Positions 31,511-39,950 of a DNA stretch of 43,692 nucleotides are shown here, piece after piece. The stretch's first letter is position 1; the number at the start of each line of letters is the position of its first letter. The DNA lies in assembly GCA_036796555.1 (NCBI GenBank), contig DAIRCS010000016.1, positions 1 to 43,692 on the forward strand. The letters are read 5' to 3'. The notes beneath the pieces were generated by a model. It saw only the letters and a list, made by a program, of their open reading frames with translations. It made no database searches and had not been told where the DNA came from. The stretch is from JAJXWB01 sp036796555 (GTDB lineage Bacteria > Pseudomonadota > Alphaproteobacteria > Rhizobiales > Beijerinckiaceae). The position numbers and the translations under genes are program-made.

Positions 31511-32652
31511 ACGCCGCGCAAGGACGCCGGCCGCCGCCGGCCGTCCCGGTCACGATCCTGACGGGCTTCCTGGGCTCGGGCAAAACCACGCTGCTCAACC
31601 GGCTGCTCGCCGATCCCGCGCTGGCGGACGTCGTCGTTCTCATCAACGAATTCGGCGAGGTCGGCCTCGACCATCTCTTCGTCGAGAAGATCGACGGCGA
31701 CATGATGCTGATGGCGTCGGGCTGCCTGTGCTGCACGATCCGCGGCGATCTCGTCCATGCGCTGGAGGATCTGCTGCGCCGGCTCGACAACGGCCGCATG
31801 AAGTCGTTCCGGCGGGTCGTGATCGAGACGACGGGGCTCGCCGATCCCGCGCCGATCCTGAACGCGCTGATGGGCCATCCCTATCTGGCGCTGCGCTACA
31901 AGCTCGACGGCGTCGTGACGACGGTGGACGCCGTCAACGGCCTCGCCACGATCGCGCGCCACAGGGAGGCGCTGCGGCAGGTCGCGGTCGCCGACCGGAT
32001 CGTCCTCACCAAGACCGACCTGCCGGAGGCCGGCGACCATGCCGCGGCGCTGGCGGCGCGGCTCGACGCGCTCAACCCCGGCGCGCCTCGTCTCGTGGCG
32101 GCCAGGGGCGAGGCGACCGCCGAAGCTCTGCTGTCGGCGGGGCTGTTTTCCGCCGGCGGCAAGATTCCCGACGTCGCGGCCTGGCTCCGCGCCGAGGCGT
32201 TCGAGACGCACGACCATCATCACGGTCATGGCCACGATCATCATCACGCGCATGATCCGAACCGGCACGACGCCTCGATCCGCGCGTTCTGCCTGACCCG
32301 CGACGCGCCGCTCGATCCGCGCGCCTTCGATATATTCCTCGATCTGCTGCGCCACGCGCACGGGCCCAAGCTTCTAAGGGTCAAGGGCGTCGTCGCCCTG
32401 GCCGACGACCCGGACAGGCCTGTCGTGATCCACGGGGTCCAGCATCTGTTTCATCCCGCCGTCCGGCTCGCCGGCTGGCCGGATTCCGATCGGCGGACGA
32501 AGATCGTGCTGATCGTGGACGGGCTCGAGCCGGCCTTCGTCGAGGGCCTGTTCGCGGCCGCCATCGGCGAGGCGCGGACCGATACGCCCGATCGCGCGGC
32601 GCTGACGGCCAATCCGCTGGACCTGCGGCCCGGCGGCCTTCTGGCGGAATAG
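31507..32652 (+). CDS. CobW/COG0523-family GTPase, putative metallochaperone
   Basis: A 381-residue G3E GTPase: P-loop TGFLGSGKTTLLNRLL, the metal-binding CxCC in SGCLCCTIRGD, ETTGLADPAPIL and LTKTDL, followed by a His-rich loop (about residues 236-250) and the CobW C-terminal domain. Relatives deliver zinc or cobalt to client proteins. Which metal is served cannot be read here; cobS/cobT are 5 kb away and face the other way, so the CobW name is no proof of a cobalamin role. It overlaps the D,D-carboxypeptidase gene by four bases. Confidence 0.92.
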   Translation: MNAAQGRRPPPAVPVTILTGFLGSGKTTLLNRLLADPALADVVVLINEFGEVGLDHLFVEKIDGDMMLMASGCLCCTIRGDLVHALEDLLRRLDNGRMKSFRRVVIETTGLADPAPILNALMGHPYLALRYKLDGVVTTVDAVNGLATIARHREALRQVAVADRIVLTKTDLPEAGDHAAALAARLDALNPGAPRLVAARGEATAEALLSAGLFSAGGKIPDVAAWLRAEAFETHDHHHGHGHDHHHAHDPNRHDASIRAFCLTRDAPLDPRAFDIFLDLLRHAHGPKLLRVKGVVALADDPDRPVVIHGVQHLFHPAVRLAGWPDSDRRTKIVLIVDGLEPAFVEGLFAAAIGEARTDTPDRAALTANPLDLRPGGLLAE

Positions 32653-32795
32653 TCAAGCCCCTGTTTCTTCGACGATCCCAGCCGACCCTGGCGCGCAAAT
32701 TGTAGCCGTTCTCCCCGGCGGGAGGCTTTCAGGCGCGCTCGTCCCGATCCGGGACATATGCGCCCTGAATGGGCCCCTCGCGCAGAGGGAAAGCG

Positions 32796-34058
32796 ATGGC
32801 TGCGCATTTCTGGCGCCTCAGGTCGATGCAGCACTGGCCGGACGAGGTCCGCCGGCTGGCGGGCGTCCGAACGCCCGCGGCGGCGGACCGGACGCATGCG
32901 GCCGAGGGCGAAACGCTCGTTGAGGCGCTGACCGCCGACGAGCTGGAGGCCCATCGGGCCGACTGGCGCGATCTCGCGCGCCGCGCCATCGAACCCAATC
33001 CCTTCATGGAGCCGGATTTCGCGCTGACCGCGATGCTGCATCTGCCGGCGAGCCTGCGACCCGTGATGGCTGTCGTATGGCAGGGGGCGGGCGGGGAGCC
33101 GCGCGCCCGCATGATCGGCGTATGGGGTTTCGAGCAGGGCGGCGGCGCGTTCGGCGGCGTCGCGCGTAGCTGGAAATACAAGCATGGCGCGCTTGGCACG
33201 CCGCTGATCGACCGGCTGGCGGCGGCGCGCTCCGTCGACGCCGTTCTCCACTGGCTGAGGGCGCGGCGGCTCGGCCGTTCGGCGCTGGTGATGCGCGATC
33301 TCGCCCGCGGCGGCGAAGCGGCGCGGCTGATCGCCGAACGCTGCGCCGCGCACGGGCTGGGTTCGATCGGTCTCAACGAGCACGAGCGGGCCGCGCTCCG
33401 CCCGTCCGGCGGCGGCGCCTCGCCGGAAAGGCCACGCGGATCGCGCAAGCGGCGTCGCGAAACGGACCGGCTGGCGCGCCGCCTCGCCGAAGCCGGCGAG
33501 GTCATGCACGGCTCGGCCTCCGACCCCGGCGATATCCGCTACGCGTCGGAATGGTTCCTCGCCCTCGAACAGGCGGGCTGGAAAGGGCGCCGGCATACCG
33601 CCTTCCTCTCCGACGCCGGCGACGCGGCGTTCCTGCGCGCCACGCTGCGGCAGCTTGCGCGCGCCGGCAAATGCCGGATCGACTGGATCGCTGTCGACGG
33701 CCGGCCGATCGCCATGGCGATCGTGCTGCGCAGCGGCGATCGCGCCTATTACTGGAAGACGGCCTACGACGAACGATTCGCGCGCTATTCGCCCGGCGTT
33801 CAGCTCACACGCATGCTCGCCGAGCGCCAACTGGAAGATCCCGCTGTCCAGGTCACCGATTCCTGCGCGATCGCCAATCATCCGATGATCGATCGCCTCT
33901 GGCCGGATCGTCAGGCGATGTTCGATCTGGCGATCGGCGTCGATCCGGCCCGCGCGAACGCCTTTCCCGGCGCCGTCCGCCGCGAGCGCCTCGCGCGCGC
34001 CCTGCGCGCGGCGGCGAAGTCCGCGGCCAACGCCGCCCTGCGTCGGCGCGTGAGCTGA
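32796..34058 (+). CDS. GNAT acetyltransferase (BioF2/CelD-like)
   Basis: A 420-residue protein of the BioF2-like (CelD/BcsL-type) GNAT superfamily. WRDLARRAIEPNPFMEPDFA in the N-terminal half and CRIDWIAVDGRPIAMAIVLR with YWKTAYDERFARYSPGVQL in the C-terminal half are typical. Members modify polysaccharides, peptidoglycan-linked or other acceptors; the acceptor here is unknown. The ATG at 32796, six bases after GAGGG, is preferred over 32769. It is followed closely by the S4-domain gene, where many relatives have a helicase gene. Confidence 0.82.
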   Translation: MAAHFWRLRSMQHWPDEVRRLAGVRTPAAADRTHAAEGETLVEALTADELEAHRADWRDLARRAIEPNPFMEPDFALTAMLHLPASLRPVMAVVWQGAGGEPRARMIGVWGFEQGGGAFGGVARSWKYKHGALGTPLIDRLAAARSVDAVLHWLRARRLGRSALVMRDLARGGEAARLIAERCAAHGLGSIGLNEHERAALRPSGGGASPERPRGSRKRRRETDRLARRLAEAGEVMHGSASDPGDIRYASEWFLALEQAGWKGRRHTAFLSDAGDAAFLRATLRQLARAGKCRIDWIAVDGRPIAMAIVLRSGDRAYYWKTAYDERFARYSPGVQLTRMLAERQLEDPAVQVTDSCAIANHPMIDRLWPDRQAMFDLAIGVDPARANAFPGAVRRERLARALRAAAKSAANAALRRRVS

Positions 34059-34100
34059 CGCGGCTTGCGCGGCGAGCGGCTTTGCCCGAACCTGCCGGCG

Positions 34101-34391
34101 ATGACCCAGGCGGAGACGGATCGCCAGAGGATCGACAAGTGGCTGTGGTTCGCGCGCATGGCGCGGACGCGGACCGCCGCCGCCCAGCTCGTCGCGGACG
34201 GCCACGTGCGGCTCAACGGACAGCGGATCACGCAAGCCGCCAAGGCCCTGCGGCCGGGCGACGTGTTGACCGTCGCCCTGCAGCGCGACGTCAGGCTGTT
34301 GCGGGTGCTGGCGACGGGCGCGCGCCGCGGCCCCTACGAGGAAGCGCGCCTGCTGTACGAGGACCTCGCCGCCTCCGATGCGGCATCCTGA
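34101..34391 (+). CDS. S4-domain RNA-binding protein (Hsp15-like)
   Basis: A 96-residue protein consisting of an S4 domain: RIDKWLWFARMARTRTAAAQ, LVADGHVRLNGQRITQAAKAL and RPGDVLTVALQRDVRLLRVL. Such proteins (Hsp15/HslR, YlmH-type) bind structured RNA; HslR rescues stalled 50S subunits. The ATG at 34101 is favoured by length. It forms a short same-strand series with fdxA and carD, a conserved order in Hyphomicrobiales. Confidence 0.93.
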   Translation: MTQAETDRQRIDKWLWFARMARTRTAAAQLVADGHVRLNGQRITQAAKALRPGDVLTVALQRDVRLLRVLATGARRGPYEEARLLYEDLAASDAAS

Positions 34392-34479
34392 CATCGCGCC
34401 CAGTTCTTGCGCAGCCCGGTCAAAGGGGATAGCAGTTCCCAATCTTTGAGGCGCGAGCGTCGCGCGCCGGGAGCCTGCA

Positions 34480-34818
34480 ATGACGTATGTGGTCACCGAA
34501 AACTGCATCAAGTGCAAGTATATGGATTGCGTGGAAGTCTGCCCGGTGGACTGCTTCTACGAGGGCGAGAACATGCTCGTCATCCATCCCGACGAATGCA
34601 TAGATTGCGGCGTCTGTGAACCGGAATGCCCCGCGGAGGCGATCAAGCCCGACACGGAGCCCGGTCTCGAGCAATGGCTCAAGCTCAACGCCGATCTGGC
34701 GCCGAACTGGCCCAACATAACCGTCAAGCGCGATCCGCCGGCCGACGCCAAGGAATTCGACGGGAAGCCCGACAAGTTCAAGAATTTCTTCTCGGACAAG
34801 CCCGGCGAAGGCGACTGA
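34480..34818 (+). CDS. fdxA: Seven-iron ferredoxin FdxA
   Basis: A 112-residue bacterial ferredoxin. The N-terminal CIKCKYMDCVEVCPVDC has the spacing for one [3Fe-4S] and part of a [4Fe-4S] cluster, and CIDCGVCEPECP completes the second. LEQWLKLNADLAPNWPNIT in the C-terminal extension is a strong FdxA marker. It is a soluble low-potential electron carrier. GGGAG lies upstream of the ATG. A UUCG-capped GC hairpin (about 34880-34895) follows the gene. Confidence 0.96.
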   Translation: MTYVVTENCIKCKYMDCVEVCPVDCFYEGENMLVIHPDECIDCGVCEPECPAEAIKPDTEPGLEQWLKLNADLAPNWPNITVKRDPPADAKEFDGKPDKFKNFFSDKPGEGD

Positions 34819-35193
34819 GCGCGCCGGAATTGCCGCGTTCTCGATCAAATGGTTCGACGGCGGGTTAACCACCGCGCCGGGCTTCGGCCCGCGCGCGGCG
34901 TGAGCCTTTGATTTTTGCGGATTTCTGTGATATACACATTTTTAACAGTCACAGAAATCCGCGACCTATCAGTCGGTTGACAGATACTACCCGCAATAGT
35001 TCGCGCCGCTAGGGCGGCAGCGAAATGTTCAGGGCGAGCGCGAGCGCAGGCTTCGCGTCGACGGTAGCGATTTCCTCAATTTTGGACTGTGCGTCGGGCC
35101 CGTCTGTGACGGGTCTTGCGCCGGCGGCCTGCGTTTCGGGCCGTCGTGAAGCGCCGGGGTCCCGCCCCGGGCTCAGCAAGGAGTGCGCTGCGT
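34819..35193 (+). other. fdxA-carD intergenic region with long leader
   Basis: These 375 bases hold no gene I can support. From about 34905 to 35000 the composition is much more AT-rich than the surroundings and contains the promoter with the dyad described separately. After it come about 240 bases of probable leader, including a CCGGGG/CCCCGG hairpin (35154-35170) just before the AAGGAG ribosome binding site (35178-35183) of carD. A second imperfect dyad, TATCAGTC/GACAGATA, lies at 34967-34986. Confidence 0.5.
34908..34962 (+). promoter_or_regulatory. Promoter embraced by a perfect 14-base inverted repeat
   Basis: TTGATT (34908-34913) and TATACA (34931-34936) are exactly 17 bases apart, a strong sigma-70-like promoter for this genome. 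A perfect inverted repeat has its first arm, GCGGATTTCTGTGA, at 34917-34930, filling the spacer and abutting the -10; the second arm, TCACAGAAATCCGC, is at 34949-34962, just past the expected start point. A repressor binding the dyad, or DNA cruciform or RNA effects, could control the carD gene downstream. No known operator matches. Confidence 0.6.
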
Positions 35194-36618
35194 ATGCCGT
35201 CCAAGAAGAAATCGACCAAGCCCGGGAAGACGACCGCCAGCAAGAAGGCTGAAGCGACGAAATCCAGGAAGACCACCGCCAAGGCGCCGACGGCGAAAGC
35301 CGCCTCCAAGGCGAAGACGAACAAGGTGAAGAGCGTGTCGGCCTCGAAGACCAGGACTGCCAGCGCCGCCAAGACCAAGGCCGCCGCGGCCAAGACGACG
35401 AAAGCGGCCGCGGCGAAGGCGACGACTGCCGGCAAGGCGAAGGCCGCCGCCGCCAAAGCCGCCGCCGCCAAATCCGCGGCGCGCAAGGCCGCCGCAGCGA
35501 AGGCGGCCGCGAAATCCAAGGCGAAGGCCGCCGCCGCGGCCCGGACGCCTGCAAAGGGCGCCGGCAAGCCGGCGGACAAGCGCAAGTCCGCCGCGGTCGC
35601 CAAGGCGGTCAAGAGCGGCGCCGCCGTTCGCGCGCCGAAGCCCGCGATGGAGCCCGCCAAGACGAAATCAGACAAGAACCGCGTTGCAGCGGTCGTGAAG
35701 GAAGCGACTCACGAGAAGGCGTCACAGCACCTGATCAAAAAGGCGGTAGACAACACCAAGACAAGCCCAGCCCCAGCACACAAGCCGGTCGAACAGGCCG
35801 GCGCGCGCGCCAAGGTTCAACTGGTCCGGCCGGAAGCGGCCGCTCCCGCTGCGCCCGCAACGCCCGCGCCCACGCCCGTCCGCGCCGCGCCCGATCCGAG
35901 ACCGGCGTCGCACGCGCCGGCGATGCAGCCTCGAGAGACGAGCGAACAGATTCCGGTGACACAGAAAAAAACAACTTCTCCCGCCTCCGTAGCCAAGCCG
36001 GCCAAACCGGCCGTCGCGAAGGCTCCCGCGCCCGAGCAGAAGCCGGCGAAGCCCGCCAGCCAGAAGCTCGGCTTCAAGACCAACGAGCACATCGTCTATC
36101 CGGCGCATGGCGTCGGCCAGATCATCGCGATCGAGGAGCAGGAAGTCGCAGGCTTCAGGCTCGAGCTGTTCGTGATCAGCTTCGTCAAGGACAAGATGAT
36201 CCTGAAGGTGCCGACCCCGAAGGTCGTCAGCGTCGGCATGCGCAAGCTCGCCGAGGCGCCGGTCATCGCCAGGTCGCTGGACACGCTGACCGGCCGCGCG
36301 CGCATCAAGCGCACCATGTGGTCGCGCCGCGCCCAGGAATACGAGGCGAAGATCAATTCCGGCGATCTGATCGCGATCGCGGAGGTCGTGCGCGATCTCT
36401 ATCGCTCGGAGGCCCAGCCGGAGCAGTCCTATTCGGAACGCCAGCTCTACGAGGCCGCGCTCGACCGCATGAGCCGCGAACTGTCGGTCGTCCAGAAGAT
36501 CACCGAACAGGAATCGCTCAAGCTGATCGAGGCGCAGCTCCAGAAGGGCCCGCGTCGCGCGACCAAGGCGGAAGCCGAGACGGAAGCGGACGCCGGCGAG
36601 GTCGACGAGGCCGCATAG
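35194..36618 (+). CDS. carD: CarD-family transcriptional regulator with histone-H1-like N-terminal half
   Basis: A 474-residue protein; ordinary rhizobial CarD proteins have roughly 170-200. The CarD/CdnL part starts at about residue 291: LGFKTNEHIVYPAHGVGQII, MILKVPTPKVVSVGMRKL and RRAQEYEAKINSGDLIAIAE, and binds RNA polymerase beta and stabilises open promoters. Residues 1 to about 180 are almost only Lys, Ala, Thr and Ser (AAAKAAAAKSAARK), like histone H1 or AlgP tails; about 180-290 is Pro/Ala-rich. A short acidic tail closes it. AAGGAG 10 bases before the ATG at 35194 supports the start, and the frame is unbroken. The N-terminus probably binds DNA non-specifically, an inference. Confidence 0.93.
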   Translation: MPSKKKSTKPGKTTASKKAEATKSRKTTAKAPTAKAASKAKTNKVKSVSASKTRTASAAKTKAAAAKTTKAAAAKATTAGKAKAAAAKAAAAKSAARKAAAAKAAAKSKAKAAAAARTPAKGAGKPADKRKSAAVAKAVKSGAAVRAPKPAMEPAKTKSDKNRVAAVVKEATHEKASQHLIKKAVDNTKTSPAPAHKPVEQAGARAKVQLVRPEAAAPAAPATPAPTPVRAAPDPRPASHAPAMQPRETSEQIPVTQKKTTSPASVAKPAKPAVAKAPAPEQKPAKPASQKLGFKTNEHIVYPAHGVGQIIAIEEQEVAGFRLELFVISFVKDKMILKVPTPKVVSVGMRKLAEAPVIARSLDTLTGRARIKRTMWSRRAQEYEAKINSGDLIAIAEVVRDLYRSEAQPEQSYSERQLYEAALDRMSRELSVVQKITEQESLKLIEAQLQKGPRRATKAEAETEADAGEVDEAA

Positions 36619-36643
36619 CCCGCTTCGCGTCACGCCACAAAAT

Positions 36644-36672
36644 AAAAGCCCGGCTTCGCGCCGGGCTTTTTT
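36644..36672. terminator. Bidirectional intrinsic terminator between carD and rpoH2
   Basis: A GCCCGGC/GCCGGGC stem (36648-36654, 36660-36666) with a five-base loop is preceded by AAAA and followed by TTTTTT, so it works in both directions. It lies 29 bases after the carD stop and 21 bases after the rpoH2 stop (minus strand), the shared end of two convergent genes. Confidence 0.88.
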
Positions 36673-36693
36673 GTTTCTGTCGGGGCCGAGCGG

Positions 36694-37542
<849 letters not shown>

Positions 37543-37692
37543 GGTTGCCTCCGGGTCTGTGGATCGCCGGTCAAGGCGGCGTTCACGGATTGGGCGCTCA
37601 AGCCTATACGGCTCGCGGAAGCTTGCGGGATCACAAGCGCGTGAAGCGGGAGCAGAAAGTGGCCGTCGGACCTGCGCAGCCCGCTGCGGAGC

Positions 37693-39165
37693 CTATTGAT
37701 CGGCGACGATCTTGTAGGATTCGCCGGATTTCAGCGTTGCGCCCGGCGAGAGGCCGTTCAGCAGCAGGAACATGTCCATCGGCCGGTCGGCGATCCCCAT
37801 CCGGCGGGCCAATGCGTCGACATTGTCGGTCAGCCCGGCCTTCACGACCTGAAGCTTGAGCGGTTTGACCTTCGCCGCCTCTTCGTCGCTGAGCGTCCGG
37901 AACGACTGGATCGCCTGATCGAATTTCGCGGTCGTGGCGTCGTCCATCGCGCGGGCGGCGAACAGAAGGCGATAGATATCGCCATCCTTGCGCACGACCG
38001 CGACGCGGAAATTCCACTCGCCGGCGCGCGCCATGCCGAAGGCGGCCGGCATGCCGTTGATCTCGCCGGTCTGCACGGAGGACCGCAGCAGGCCGTCGAG
38101 CCAGCCGGACGCCAGATAGGCGTCGAGCGCGCCGCCGGAATTGTCCGGCACGCTGTCGACGCGCACGGCTTCCGCGCCGCCGTGCGCGCGGCCGAGCAGG
38201 GCGCGCGGCGTGTTGTCGAGCACGAAGCCCTCGGGCGCGGTAAAGGCGAAATGCAGGCGCGGCTGCAGGAAGCGGCGGCCGCGCACGATGCCATCAGCGG
38301 GGTCTTCGCCGAAATTCATGCCGTCGATCGCCGCAAGGTAGCCCGCGCGGTCGGTCGCGCCGATGCCGGGGGCGCCGATCTGGCGCGCGGCCTGGGTCGC
38401 GAGCGCGATGCGTTCGGGCGTCGAGGGATGGGTGGCGAGAATATCGGGCTTGTCCGGCGTCTTCTGGCCGAGCAGCTCCGCGCGCAGGGCGGTCGAACGG
38501 CCCAGCGAGGTCAGGAAGCGCGCCGCGCCGTAGGGATCGTAGCCCGCCCGCGCGATGACGTTGACGCCGATCCGGTCGGCCTCGACCTCCTGCTGGCGCG
38601 AAAAGCTCGCGAAGGACAGGCGCTGGGTGTTCTCGACCTCCTCGCCCTTCTGGCGGCTCTGGATCACCGATGCGGCCGAGGCGATCACGGCCGCGCGCTT
38701 TTCCTGCTCGGCGCGCGCGGCGGCGTGGCGGGCGGTCACGTGGCCGATCTCGTGCGCCATGACGGCCGCGACTTCCGCCGAATCGTTGGCCAGCGCCAGC
38801 AGGCCGCGCGAAATGTAGAGGTTGCCCGACGGCAGGGCGAAGGCGTTCACGACCGGCGTGTTGAGGATCGTCACGCGATAGGGCGTCGTCGGCACGTCGG
38901 AGGCCGCGGCGAGCTTGACCAGAATGGCGTTGAGGTAGGCCTCGGCGGCTGGCCAGTGATATTCGCCGCCGAATTGCGCGACGAGCTTCTTGTGCTCGGC
39001 CGTGGTCAGCGCGTCGACGCCGACCGTGCGCGGCGCGGCTGGGGGAACGGCCGGACCCTGCTGCGGCAATTCGCCCTGCCGCTCGAGCGTGGCGCAGCCG
39101 GCGAGCGCGAGGGCGAGCGCAAAAACGCCTGCCCGCCCGAACGCCCTGGCCCTGAAGCGCGCCAT
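37693..39165 (-). CDS. M48-family zinc metalloprotease lipoprotein
   Basis: A 490-residue protein with a lipoprotein signal and lipobox LAGC, an M48 peptidase domain (HEIGH zinc motif in VMAHEIGHVTARHAAARAEQ; glutamate ligand in RQQEVEADRIG) and a C-terminal region ending in a LysM-like GATLKSGESYKIV. It resembles BepA/LoiP-type periplasmic proteases that watch over outer-membrane protein assembly. The start at 39165 is preferred; a GTG at 39177, overlapping the previous stop, is possible. It follows the SNase-like gene closely and precedes rpoH2 on the same strand. Confidence 0.9.
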   Translation of the reverse strand: MARFRARAFGRAGVFALALALAGCATLERQGELPQQGPAVPPAAPRTVGVDALTTAEHKKLVAQFGGEYHWPAAEAYLNAILVKLAAASDVPTTPYRVTILNTPVVNAFALPSGNLYISRGLLALANDSAEVAAVMAHEIGHVTARHAAARAEQEKRAAVIASAASVIQSRQKGEEVENTQRLSFASFSRQQEVEADRIGVNVIARAGYDPYGAARFLTSLGRSTALRAELLGQKTPDKPDILATHPSTPERIALATQAARQIGAPGIGATDRAGYLAAIDGMNFGEDPADGIVRGRRFLQPRLHFAFTAPEGFVLDNTPRALLGRAHGGAEAVRVDSVPDNSGGALDAYLASGWLDGLLRSSVQTGEINGMPAAFGMARAGEWNFRVAVVRKDGDIYRLLFAARAMDDATTAKFDQAIQSFRTLSDEEAAKVKPLKLQVVKAGLTDNVDALARRMGIADRPMDMFLLLNGLSPGATLKSGESYKIVADQ

Positions 39166-39173
39166 GCCAGCCG

Positions 39174-39950
39174 TCACTGTTTCACGTCCGCCGTTTGTGC
39201 GCCGCCGTCCAGTATTTCCAGCGCATCCGGAGTCCCGATCTCCATCAGGGGGCCGAAACCCCGGTCCACCAGTCCGCGGGCGCGCAGCCGCCGGCCGGCG
39301 AGCTCCCGCACCGGAATGCGCGCGGCATCGAACAAGGCAAGGTTTCGTTTCGAGATCACGATCGTGAAGTCCGTCGTCCGCCGTGGCCCGAAATTGAGAT
39401 AAAGGCGTCCGCGCCGCTCGCCAATAGACAAGATGCGTCCTTCGACCAAAGCCAGTCCCCTGGGCGCCGCCAATATGGCCCTGGCGTCGCCGGCGTCGAG
39501 CGCCGCGCCCGGCATGGCCCAGAGGCCGCGCTTCGCGGCGCGCGCCGCGGCCTCGGCGGCCAGCAGCCGGTCGCGGCAGGGCCTGGCCGCGGGATCGGGG
39601 AGATAGCGGGCAAGGCCCGCCTCGAGAATTTGCTCGCCAAGGCTTTCGGGCCGGTCGCCGAGAAAGGCGGCCGCGGGCGCGCGACCCCAGCGATCCGGCT
39701 TGGCCGCCAGGGACGAAAGGCGGATCTCGGCCCCGGCGAGCCGCTCCGCGAAAGCCGTATAGCCGGGCGCGGCCGGATCGGCGGCGACGCCCGGAAGCGT
39801 CGCCACGCGTCCGTCGGCGAGGAGAAGGTCGAAGCCTTCGTCGACCGCGGCGATCCGGGCGGTCTGCGCGCCGGCGGCGGGACACTGCGCCAGCGCTGGT
39901 AAGGGCGCGGCGGCGCAGATCGTCGCGACGAGTAGAGCGCGCAGGATCAG
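39174..39950 (-). CDS. Secreted SNase-like (thermonuclease-fold) protein, probable CTG start
   Basis: The frame is clear from a signal-like ILRALLVATICAAAPLPALA through AGAEIRLSSLAAKPDRWGRA, LGEQILEAGLARYLP, RDRLLAAEAAARAAKRGLWA and IVISKRNLALFDAARIPVREL, a pattern of the staphylococcal-nuclease-like fold with an extra C-terminal nucleic-acid-binding-like part. There is no ATG, GTG or TTG near the start; a CTG at 39950 overlaps the preceding stop (CTGA) and has AGGGG 8 bases upstream. With it the protein has 258 residues. Catalytic activity is unproven. Confidence 0.75.
   Translation of the reverse strand: MILRALLVATICAAAPLPALAQCPAAGAQTARIAAVDEGFDLLLADGRVATLPGVAADPAAPGYTAFAERLAGAEIRLSSLAAKPDRWGRAPAAAFLGDRPESLGEQILEAGLARYLPDPAARPCRDRLLAAEAAARAAKRGLWAMPGAALDAGDARAILAAPRGLALVEGRILSIGERRGRLYLNFGPRRTTDFTIVISKRNLALFDAARIPVRELAGRRLRARGLVDRGFGPLMEIGTPDALEILDGGAQTADVKQ

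Noticed and set aside
31507..32652. CobW as part of the cobalamin gene cluster
   Set aside because: The gene is coupled to the D,D-carboxypeptidase gene on the other strand, and COG0523 proteins often serve zinc; sequence does not show a cobalt role.
34977..35005. Promoter with perfect TTGACA before carD
   Set aside because: No acceptable -10 hexamer lies 16-18 bases downstream; the TTGATT/TATACA pair further upstream is better.
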